Source: Atriophallophorus winterbourni
Taxonomy: Eukaryota > Platyhelminthes > Trematoda > Plagiorchiida > Microphallidae
Reading direction: 5' to 3'
Assembly (NCBI GenBank): GCA_013407085.1
Contig: JACCGJ010001640.1
Span: 1 to 64,000, forward strand
Length of the DNA stretch: 64,000 nt
Shown: in pieces, positions 59,001 through 64,000 of the stretch
Layout of the letters: each line of letters begins with the position of its first letter
Position numbering within the stretch: the stretch's first letter is position 1
The notes under the pieces: generated by a model
What the model was told of the DNA's origin: nothing
Databases searched by the model: none
The model's input: the letters and a program-made list of their open reading frames with translations, nothing else
Translations under genes and position numbers: made by a program

Positions 59001-61791
59001 TATTGTTGTTGTTGTCATTGGCTTCCTTCGGTCGATGGAGCTACGTCATAAGCGCGTGTCGGTTTCATGTTCCTCAGTGTTTCGAATGAATGCATCGTCT
59101 GATTCGGAACGAACAATCTCTCCCGTAGTGATCACAGCGATAGTCGGTCGACCGAAATCAGATGAATACTGACGGCGGGATCTACTATTAGCAACCGAAA
59201 TCAGTATCTGCTCTTTTATAACTTGCAGACGACGCTTTACACAGAGCCTTCAAAATGAGCGGTCAAGAGCATGTTCTTCCCAACTCGTAGGGTCAATGCA
59301 GAGAGCTTTCATATCTCTTTTGCAGACATCTTTATATCGCAAGTGCGGTCTGCTCAATGGTGGACTTCCTGATTTAACTCAATGCAATACGACCATTTTC
59401 CATTGTGTACACGTGACCAAGCCAGCGTAGGCCGCGCTGTAGTAATAAGGTGAACATGCTCTGTAGACCATTTTAGCAAGCACTTATACTTTTATTACTT
59501 TGTCCATCCACGGCATGCTACTACGACGAGAGAAAGGCTTACAGTATATTACGTATCCAGAAACGGCGTACATGCGATCTGCCATCGTCCCGTAATTCCA
59601 TTCCGCACTATCGCTGACCCTACCACAAAGTCAACTCAACGTATAATTGGCCATTCATGTGCGTTGATTTTTTATATTTCATACTTTGTGGCTCTGCAAA
59701 TGTAGGTCATGGGAAGATAAAAGCAATGTCCCCCACATTTTGTTGATGTTATTCCATCGTTATCGTACCCAACGCAGCACTCATTTTGTCTAGCATTTCA
59801 TCCGGGCAAGTGCACTCCTAGAGGTTGCACTCGCAAGAGGTGACTCCGACGCATTATTCTCTTGAGATTCCTAACATTGTTCACCAAACCTAGACGGTGT
59901 ATTGTCACCGAACTCTTGGAAGTTTAAACGTTTTTACTGCATATAACTCGTCATCCTATAGCGTTTGTTAGATTTAGAGCTTTTTCTACCATAAATATTT
60001 CTGAGTTCTGAATGTCAACGTCTGAGGAAGATGATTAAAACCCAGTTGCGAAGGCAACGATCGTTAGAAAGATGGAATTCACTTATTGTTGATCACTTTT
60101 TAACCTTTGCTCGTATTGAGGGGTGCGAATTGAAGTGCAACATGCTCTGTGGTTGATTGCATGCTTTATTTTACAATAGACATCAAACTACAACCTTGAA
60201 ACCATTGTCAGACAGCATTCGTGTGAACAATAACAAAATTAAGTGTTCAAGCGTCGATACGATCAGTGCGTTACAAATCAAGTATCATTTGAGTTGCAAA
60301 CTGTCCGTTAAGTGAGGGATCTCTCGCTTTTCCGCCGCATTTTGGTGAAAATCAATGCATTTCGGCAATACTCGACGATGTTCTGTGAATGCTAATCTAA
60401 AAAGGTCCGTTTCAAGATTCAAGACTTATGAGTTCGAAATATAAAGTTATGCAGAATACAAATTGGTCCTCATTGCTGGTTTAAAGTAGAGAAATGGTTT
60501 GTCAGTAGGTAGGGGGGGTATATCAGGATTCCCTCGCATATAAACATCACGCTTTGATTTAAATAAAGTAAACTAGTGGGGTTTCATCAAATTGGAGGTA
60601 GGAAATTGCAAACACGCTTGGAATAAAATACTAGAAACAGTTTCGTTGGGGGGGATATTTCTACCGTGCAACCATGAACTCGGATCTTGCAAGTAGTTCA
60701 AAGTTGGAATAAGCTATTCGGAGTTGCGAACAGTATTTAGAACTTTATAAGTAAGAGGATAACTTCACCTCGCATTCACCGTTGTGTGAGAGTCCTCAGG
60801 CCTGAACAGCTGAGGCGTTCAACATATTGGCATATTTTAAAAATGTAGACGCTCAATTATAAAGATAGTCCAAAAGCAAAATATCTGTTTGGCGATATAT
60901 TGTTCTGAATTGGGAACCATAGTTTATAGCCGGGTTTGTACACGTTTTCATCCCCAGGGCCAACGAACCCGTGGAAAATGTCTAATGTTCCGACTTAACA
61001 TGCCTAGCAGACGAGAGACGTGTTTTATAGAACATTTTTCAAGCTACCAAAAATCCAGATACGTGGGTCCGTTTTTCGACTGTGTATTCCTGGGTTTTGT
61101 CTTCGATGGGTAAGAAAAACCGGGATCGCGGCCGATTTGCATTAGTTTGCACTTTGAACAATTCAACCACAACTATTTGGTATCATTCCCGTGAGTGCAA
61201 ATGCAAACGGGTAAATCTTTTTTCTGACTACTCATAAATACTAGGTCCTTTGAAATATTCTCGTGCGCTTGTGATTGTTTGGTCATGTCGGTGAAGTAAT
61301 CGTCGCTTCGCTCACTGAATGTAAAACGCAGATATCTACCCTACTGGATTACTAGCAGCTATTGAGGAAATCGACAAGTGATCCACTCGCTTTATCTCGG
61401 AAGACGTATGAGATGCATAATTCTAACATTTTGCCGTCCTCTTGGCGAACCTAATGTTGTTAGACCACATGCTGCGGAACCACGCTGCTTCAGATCTACT
61501 TTTTCCATGCTGAATGCCTACATCTGTGAGCAATATTAGATAGTATCTTCATGTTCCCCACACACAGGTCCCAGTTTTCTCCTTCTCCCGTCTACTCGGA
61601 GCAGACGTCCTATTGGGTGTTGAGATGGTCAGCACTGGGGAGGTCGCCTGTTTCGGGAAAGATCGCTACGAAGCGTATTTGCTCGCGCAAGACGCCGCTT
61701 TGTTCAACACGAATGGCCGTCTGCCGAGACCAGGAGAGAACATTTTTCTTTCGATTGGAAGCTATCGGCACAAGAAAGAGTTGTTGACCAG
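30131..61791 (+). CDS. CAD: CAD, exons 1-15 (glutaminase and CPSase), 3'-partial
   Basis: CAD is the cytosolic fusion enzyme that carries out the first three steps of de novo pyrimidine synthesis. Fifteen exons give one continuous frame of 1436 codons plus two bases. Every intron is GT-AG and phases match at each junction. Exon coordinates are given in the three domain entries below. Introns range from 45 nt (intron 1) to about 4.9 kb (intron 13). Only the glutaminase and the two synthetase halves are present. No match to the MGS-like, dihydroorotase or aspartate transcarbamylase domains is visible up to 64000, so the gene continues to the right. The start ATG at 30131 gives a 22-residue lead-in comparable to other animal CADs and follows a splice acceptor. 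The introns are hosts for most of the mobile DNA in the right half of the window. Confidence 0.97.
31240..31700 (+). mobile_element. RTE-like LINE 3' fragment in CAD intron 2
   Basis: The plus-strand frame gives [25 protein letters not shown], then, after a frameshift, YKDVC-like and [11 protein letters not shown] Cys/Arg-rich tail ([20 protein letters not shown]) ends near 31610. This is the C-terminus of RTE-type endonuclease-reverse transcriptases. Related pieces are at 39725-39995, 49500-50125 and 59010-59490. Confidence 0.75.
32430..32960 (+). repeat. Dispersed repeat R3 in CAD intron 3
   Basis: Nearly collinear with 5955-6485, including CTCCAACCTGAGAAACGGGT and CAACGACCCCATCCTGAGTT. 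Differences are scattered substitutions and small indels. Confidence 0.8.
33590..34300 (+). mobile_element. CR1-like RT C-terminal remnant in CAD intron 3
   Basis: The frame at 33598-34254 is a heavily diverged thumb and C-terminal region: [63 protein letters not shown]. It shifts frame into [11 protein letters not shown] (about 34200). No catalytic core precedes it. Confidence 0.7.
34469..34746 (+). mobile_element. Tandem PLE-type terminal repeat R2 with hammerhead
   Basis: The motif GGTAGTGGTGTGTAAGGGAT occurs at 34469 and again at 34705, so one 236-bp unit is followed by the start of the next. The unit contains AATCACTTTGTGATT, TTGAACATCGTGGTTC and TAACAGTGGCATACAAGT. These are shared with the minus-strand 3' region of the PLE at 42480-42720. 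Tandem terminal repeats of this kind are known as PLE pseudo-LTRs. Confidence 0.7.
34675..34712 (+). ncRNA. Hammerhead ribozyme candidate (PLE/R2 type)
   Basis: CTGATGA at 34679-34685; helix II GGC/GCC (34687-34689 with 34695-34697) with the C-A mismatch seen in the 9-kb copy. GAA at 34699-34701 and palindromic ACCGGT at 34702-34707; cleavage would follow A34708. Helix I is CCGC with GTGG (34675-34678 and 34709-34712), one pair being G-U where the 9-kb copy has A-U. Confidence 0.55.
36240..36410 (-). repeat. R3 half, interrupted by a PLE; partner half at 36955-37085
   Basis: Minus-strand R3 sequence (CCACTGCGAATTCTGAT, AAAGCCTTCATCTGC) stops where the PLE copy begins near 36410. The other R3 half, with GGTGCCTACACCTCGAATC on the minus strand, lies at 36955-37085. 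The order fits insertion of the PLE into an older R3. Confidence 0.6.
36411..36820 (+). mobile_element. Penelope-like element, 3' end with hammerhead
   Basis: Starts with the last codons of a GIY-YIG protein (FEITKAG, then AVNKVDG), matching the end of the intact frame at 42909-43289. A 3' UTR of about 270 bp follows, then a hammerhead-like motif. It is 5'-truncated. Confidence 0.7.
36759..36801 (+). ncRNA. Hammerhead-like ribozyme of the PLE 3' region
   Basis: Helix I TTGGT (36759-36763) pairs with ACCAA (36797-36801). Core CTGACGA is at 36764-36770. Helix II GCTTCT/AGAAGC (36772-36777 with 36783-36788) is six perfect pairs, but an extra A (36771) is bulged next to the core. GAA is at 36789-36791, minimal palindromic helix III ACGT at 36792-36795, and H17 is T36796. 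The bulged A may impair it. Confidence 0.55.
37730..38180 (+). mobile_element. Decayed non-LTR RT fragment
   Basis: [25 protein letters not shown], then [12 protein letters not shown] and, after a shift, [23 protein letters not shown]. This corresponds to the piece at 14815-15325 on the other strand. Low conservation; assignment rests on that pairwise likeness. Confidence 0.4.
38190..38600 (+). repeat. Dispersed repeat R3, third plus copy
   Basis: Shares CAGCAATACACCGGTAACATG, GGCTTAACTGCCATGAC, CTTCCTTGTCACTCCACTTGAC and ACACTCCAAGAATATG with the other copies. The 3' half is diverged. It lies in CAD intron 4. Confidence 0.65.
38831..46649 (+). CDS. CAD: CAD exons 5-10: CPSase N-terminal (carbonate-phosphorylating) half
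   Basis: Exons 38831-39103, 39328-39615, 43618-43809, 43882-44034, 45538-45831 and 46344-46649 (residues 365-866). Signature blocks are [28 protein letters not shown], the ATP-grasp segment [45 protein letters not shown] and [20 protein letters not shown] with its metal- and ATP-binding Glu, Asn and Arg. IDRWFLHRM ends the segment. All exons here are phase 0. This half makes carboxyphosphate and carbamate. Intron 6 (4.0 kb) contains the large TGGA microsatellite, an assembly gap and a PLE. Confidence 0.96.
39700..40000 (-). mobile_element. RTE-like LINE 3' fragment, minus
   Basis: Contains CGACGATCAACAGCC, GACGCTTTACACAGGGC and GAGCGGTCAAGAGCAGGTTCTTC, which match 59160-59290 and the reverse complement of 31430-31600. 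A TATG microsatellite (39704-39727) precedes it. Confidence 0.65.
40036..40436 (+). repeat. (TGGA)n microsatellite, about 400 bp
   Basis: Nearly uninterrupted tetranucleotide GGAT/TGGA, with a few impure units around 40138, 40218 and 40265-40340. Long repetitive open frames in all phases are by-products and not genes. Confidence 0.97.
40433..41089 (+). repeat. Duplicated segment D1, copy 1
   Basis: Collinear with 41250-42002: shared blocks include CATTCATGCATGCATGTTTG, CCAGAAGCTTGCGTATGGATTG, GACGAGCCCCT and AACATAACTGCCTGCAACGATGA. It ends exactly at the 20-N gap. Differences are dispersed substitutions and a few indels. Confidence 0.85.
41090..41109. other. Assembly gap, 20 N
   Basis: Twenty N separate the two D1 copies. 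The sequence across the junction is unknown. Confidence 0.99.
41110..41265 (+). repeat. (TGTA)n microsatellite
   Basis: TATG/TGTA tandem tetranucleotide with TATA and GTGT interruptions, between the N gap and D1 copy 2. Confidence 0.95.
41250..42002 (+). repeat. Duplicated segment D1, copy 2
   Basis: Second copy of 40433-41089. It has an extra block near 41590-41760 and continues a little past the point where copy 1 meets the gap. Confidence 0.85.
42480..43289 (-). mobile_element. Penelope-like element, 3' part with GIY-YIG ORF
   Basis: Minus strand: an intact GIY-YIG frame, then a 3' region of about 420 bp. This contains the R2-type terminal sequence (GATGTGAGCAACACATTAC, TTGAACATCGTGGTTCG) and a deleted hammerhead remnant (42513-42545: AGAAGCGAAACGTTAC kept, core strand lost). 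The reverse transcriptase part is absent, so this copy is 5'-truncated. Confidence 0.8.
42909..43289 (-). CDS. GIY-YIG endonuclease domain of a Penelope-like retroelement
   Basis: An open frame of about 126 codons, ending TAA at 42909 and opened by a stop at 43292-43290. It contains the CIYKIKC segment (the GIY equivalent), a CRGC pair, [13 protein letters not shown] (the YIG equivalent plus the catalytic Arg region), NKHRR and [27 protein letters not shown] follows, with the conserved glutamate. Penelope-like elements carry such an endonuclease C-terminal to their reverse transcriptase to nick target DNA. There is no genuine start codon in place; this is the tail of a truncated polyprotein. 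The intact frame suggests fairly recent insertion. Confidence 0.85.
   Translation of the reverse strand, partial: TPLGCATNCIYKIKCRGCAGVFIGQTSRELCTRVNKHRRRVGKQPCNPSEYKSLIRDSALAEHVLDTGYSVDLDNVEVIRRGVKSYRERLHAEAIEITKAGGECGEQGGWDEYLNNLAFGSAADKN
44115..44690 (+). repeat. Repeat R5, uninterrupted copy in CAD intron 8
   Basis: Matches the reverse complement of 12968-13745 without the R1 insert. It supplies the empty-site comparison for that insertion. No conserved coding frame. Confidence 0.8.
45990..46085 (+). repeat. Compound (GATA)n/(GATG)n microsatellite
   Basis: About ten GATA units followed by GGAT units, in CAD intron 9. Confidence 0.95.
46940..47054 (+). repeat. (ATG)n/(ATT)n trinucleotide microsatellite
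   Basis: GAT/ATG tandem trinucleotide with a short ATT block, in CAD intron 10. Sequence just upstream (46680-46935) looks like a diverged minus-strand R3 piece. Confidence 0.95.
47290..47600 (-). mobile_element. Degenerate PLE terminal-repeat fragments
   Basis: Two successive minus-strand pieces share CCACTG, TTCGTACAACGAACCACG and AAAATCACAGTG with the PLE at 42480-42720. A GATGACGGC remnant near 47465-47480 (minus) may be the leftover of a hammerhead. A similar scrap lies at 63640-63720. Confidence 0.5.
47603..47800 (-). repeat. Dispersed repeat R1, minus copy in CAD intron 10
   Basis: GCGGATGTGCAATTGCGC, GGGCAGCCTGACAGTATCTTA, TTCTGACTGTGTGGC and AGATCAGGCCTGTGATTG follow R1 reverse order. 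It is the only clear R1 copy outside the first 15 kb. Confidence 0.75.
48654..61791 (+). CDS. CAD: CAD exons 11-15: oligomerisation and CPSase C-terminal half
   Basis: Exons 48654-49065, 51607-51820, 52652-52880, 57787-58419 and 61568-61791 (residues 867 to 1436). Landmarks are [77 protein letters not shown], the second ATP-grasp [17 protein letters not shown] and [23 protein letters not shown] and [17 protein letters not shown] follow, with ATP ligands preserved. Two stretches have no counterpart in human CAD: about 30 residues before QIMVLGSG at the end of exon 11, and a five-glutamine segment (58319-58336) before VVGVK in exon 14. Exon 15 ends at a GTTTGT donor in phase 2. Confidence 0.95.
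49500..50125 (+). mobile_element. RTE-like LINE 3' fragment split by an R2 insertion
   Basis: RTE-type sequence (AGAAAATGGTCGTATTCCGAAAG, TTGGGCAGACCGCACTTACTG) runs to 49693. It resumes at 49827 (CTCTTGACACTATCC, TGGGAAGAACTCGCTCTTGACCG). The 133 bp between are a foreign R2 copy. Confidence 0.8.
49694..49826 (+). mobile_element. R2 insertion with 13-bp target-site duplication
   Basis: AGATATGAAAGCT is present at 49681-49693 and again at 49827-49839. The RTE copy at 31398 has one equivalent. The insert is a 5'-truncated R2 whose hammerhead core is mutated (ATGATGA for CTGATGA at 49757-49763), so it is probably inactive. Confidence 0.85.
52968..54727 (+). repeat. Duplicated segment D2, copy 1 (CAD intron 13)
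   Basis: Collinear with 54748-56755 from GAGCGTAGCTT to AGGTTTTAAATTTTATGGAAG. It includes a minus-oriented R3 (about 53725-54160). No exon is inside. It ends directly at the N gap. Confidence 0.9.
54728..54747. other. Assembly gap, 20 N
   Basis: Twenty N at the exact junction between the two D2 copies. Confidence 0.99.
54748..56755 (+). repeat. Duplicated segment D2, copy 2
   Basis: Second copy of D2. It differs from copy 1 by substitutions, small indels, a roughly 40-bp extra block after 56515 and a 219-bp transposon insertion at 56262-56480. Confidence 0.9.
56262..56480. mobile_element. piggyBac-like MITE, 219 bp
   Basis: Termini are perfect inverted repeats: CCCTTTGTCTAC at 56262-56273 and GTAGACAAAGGG at 56469-56480. 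The right flank is TTAA (56481-56484); the left flank is GTAA, one base off. Copy 1 of the same duplicated segment has an empty TTAA (54495-54498) at the same place. TTAA targets with CCC(T)TTG ends are characteristic of piggyBac-type transposons. The internal sequence has no ORF. Confidence 0.85.
57065..57440 (+). mobile_element. CR1-like RT C-terminal remnant
   Basis: [15 protein letters not shown] near 57090-57130 and, across frameshifts, [22 protein letters not shown] and FTWNALPK mark the thumb and end of a CR1-type reverse transcriptase. It lies at the 3' end of CAD intron 13. Confidence 0.7.
58420..59005. other. CAD intron 14, first part, unassigned
   Basis: No repeat or gene recognised; an 84-codon frame at 58716-58970 has no known domain. 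Confidence 0.5.
59010..59490 (-). mobile_element. RTE-like LINE 3' fragment, minus
   Basis: Minus strand gives [16 protein letters not shown] near 59430-59380 and sequence matching the Cys/Arg-rich tail region of the 31.3-kb copy. Shares GAGCGGTCAAGAGCATGTTCTTC with 39945-39975. Confidence 0.75.
59491..61567. other. Rest of CAD intron 14, unassigned
   Basis: No gene or repeat that I can name. A GTTGC...GCAAC hairpin near 60046-60060 follows GTCTGAGGAAGATG, a pattern common in fluke repeats but not diagnostic. Confidence 0.45.
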
Positions 61792-64000
61792 GTTTGTTTG
61801 TGAAACTCGTATTTTCTACAACAATGTAACATGTTTCGTTACATCCCTCGAGGTGTCGCTTGCTTTCACCCTGCACCCATGTTCGTTTAACACAATCTTG
61901 CCTTACATTCGACGCTTTACACTGATGCGTTGATGATGGGTTGATTTCAGGGCTTCGAATAACGTCAGCCCATGACGGTCGGACTTGAGATCGTTGCAGT
62001 TTGTAATCCAGTCTTGCCGTACAATTCATCACACACGCTTGACACCGTCGCGAATTACGAGTAGAGTGGAGGACGAATGGCATGAGCAATGACCCGTGAC
62101 CTTGAACGTTAGGGGCTGAATCGTCTGCATCTCCAGAGCATATGGTAGCATTGTTCCCTTTCCTCTCGTCGCTCGTATTTTGGTTATAAGTTTGCTGGTG
62201 CTTGACAGAAGCGAACATTCATACCTTGGACTTAGGTTCCCTTCATTACTTCCACGGCCATACATTTGAACAAGGTGACTATGTCATAGTTTTCACAGGC
62301 TTCTTTCAAGCTTGGATCATGCTCTGTACACGAAAAAAATCGTGCCAACTAGCTCATTATTTGGCAATGAGTGGCAACATGGACCACGTTGCATGCTTAT
62401 CAAGAGAAACCTTTGTGTGGCTTGTCGGTGAGTACCTCACCTCAACATGCCTGACAGTTTCTCGGACTGCGGGCTCAAGGAACCTCAGCATCAAATACGC
62501 GTTGATCATTACTTTAAACTCAGACGGTCCATAAGAACGGTTCACTTGACTTATCCAGTTGATATTTGCGCCGTATTTATAATATTAAAAATACAAATGG
62601 AAAGCAATCCTGTATAGACATAGAAGAGAATACTTTTAGCGCAAGGTCTGAATGTTGCTCAAATAGTGTTCGCCGACCTAGCGTTGTTTATTCAGGACGT
62701 AACGTCATCCAGCTAGATGACATCATGAGCCAAACTTCTTCGAAATCACCATTTGTACAATAGCAATGATGTATCCCGGTGCAACCATCCTGTCACGAAC
62801 GACCGTGCAGGGCGAGGGGGTATCTGCAGGTCACGCATATTGTCCAATTCTATCTTGACCCCCCGTGTATCAAAGGACTCCGTGATTATTTGACCCTGCA
62901 TCAGAACAACATTAGCATTAGACAATCTAACATGGAACTTCTTCTGTTCATTTGATCGCGTGTTGAATGCATGTGAATCTGTGTCAATTTTCCAGAACTG
63001 TGATTGCGCACAAATCGAATTAAACCCATCGATTCATTCTGTGGGTAACTCGTCAACTTGATGTACCTATTCGTCTTTCCGTGTCACAAAGACCTGCATA
63101 CACATCATGGAGGTTGCTGGAGTTCCATATCCGTAAGTCAGACACGGGCATATACCTCATCAAGGCATACCATCGGTGTGTTCTCCCAAAACACAGTAGA
63201 TTTCAGCATCGGTATTTTGCGATTGCACTATACTGACAGAAGTGGAGAACTTCTCAAAGACGTCACTGGAAATCAACGCCGTAGCTCGCTAACAGCGCAT
63301 TTTTATCTCTATTCCCATCAATGACCGGGTGTAATTCGGTGGGATGTAAAATGATTTAAAAATGGCTCCTCTGATGGTTGAAAGCAGCAAGAACTGATCG
63401 TGGAGTGGTAAGGCAGTGAGGAAACAAGAATTACAAGCCTCATGTGTCCAAGTTATTTTTATTGCCACAGGTTTAATTTGTGAAGCAACCTTTGCTATCC
63501 TTCATGCCTTTGGTGCTTCGTACCGATTTCATTGGCACAACACGTTAAACAGGATAGTAGACCAATCGGGCAAGATGCTAATCTATTACTCATCTTGAGT
63601 CCCTCAGGCAGCGAATCAGGGTCAACAAAAATATTCTTGAGAGCCACTGTTTAAAAGGGTTCGTACAACGAACGGTCGTGTTTCGCAGCTAAAGAACGAC
63701 AGAGTGATTGCTGTCCACAGTACAAATGGTCAAACTAATTTCGCCTACGCGCTGAAATTATATTATATCAAATCATAAGAATCCACGTTAATTTAGCACG
63801 TCACCACTTTTGGTGCTCATGAAATTTTATCTGGCTGTCTACCCTTGGCGTGTGCACAAACAACACGATTTCAGGGAATTGTTGCATGTACAAACGTTCT
63901 ATCGCTTAATCCGCTGTCAGCAAAATGTGGTCAATCTTACGTGTGACTATTTCCACTTGTTCCAACTGCGGTGTCAGACTTGTCGATGTTTGATTGGTCA
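61792..64000. other. Start of CAD intron 15, unassigned to window end
   Basis: No MGS-like, dihydroorotase or transcarbamylase coding sequence is visible. A PLE terminal scrap (TTCGTACAACGAACGG) lies near 63659-63675. Otherwise nothing is supported. Confidence 0.5.

Noticed and set aside
61792..64000. CAD exon 16 (MGS-like domain)
   Set aside because: No frame here resembles the expected continuation after HKKELLTR; the exon is presumably beyond the window.

Overview
The window is animal genomic DNA, almost certainly from a digenean trematode (parasitic flatworm). The coding genes are split by GT-AG introns, many of them micro-introns of 30-46 nt beside others of 1-5 kb. The spaces between are packed with decayed CR1-like and RTE-like LINEs, Penelope-like elements (PLEs) and hammerhead-bearing repeats, a combination familiar from flukes. 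I cannot fix the species. Two runs of 20 N (41090-41109 and 54728-54747) mark scaffold gaps.

Three cellular genes are supported. (1) 4535-7059, plus strand: the C-terminal 261 codons of MPHOSPH10 (Mpp10, U3 snoRNP processome). (2) 9453-12140, minus strand: a complete four-exon, 357-aa TARBP2/PRKRA/Loquacious-type protein with three double-stranded-RNA-binding domains. It is convergent with MPHOSPH10. (3) 30131-61791, plus strand: exons 1-15 of CAD, covering the glutaminase and both carbamoyl-phosphate synthetase halves (1436 codons). The MGS-like, dihydroorotase and aspartate transcarbamylase exons must lie beyond the right edge.

Region by region: 1-4.5 kb is retroelement debris. 4.5-12.2 kb holds the first two genes. 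12.2-30.1 kb is a retrotransposon graveyard containing one CR1-like element with an open 512-aa reverse transcriptase (17176-18714). It also contains a tandem tRNA-related repeat with two hammerhead ribozymes (21733-22325). 30.1-64 kb is CAD, whose large introns hold RTE, CR1 and PLE pieces, microsatellites, two gap-associated duplications and a piggyBac-like MITE.

The most interesting content is catalytic RNA. On the minus strand at 21811-21855 there is a textbook type I hammerhead: full core, six perfect helix I pairs and a palindromic helix III. A second copy lies 428 bp away, so self-cleavage would release a 428-nt monomer containing a pol III-like B box. This is a schistosome Sm-alpha-like or retrozyme-like arrangement. 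A separate hammerhead family sits in PLE-associated terminal repeats (9012-9053, 34675-34712, 36759-36801), with paired-base covariation between copies. A PLE GIY-YIG endonuclease reading frame (42909-43289) is in the same window.
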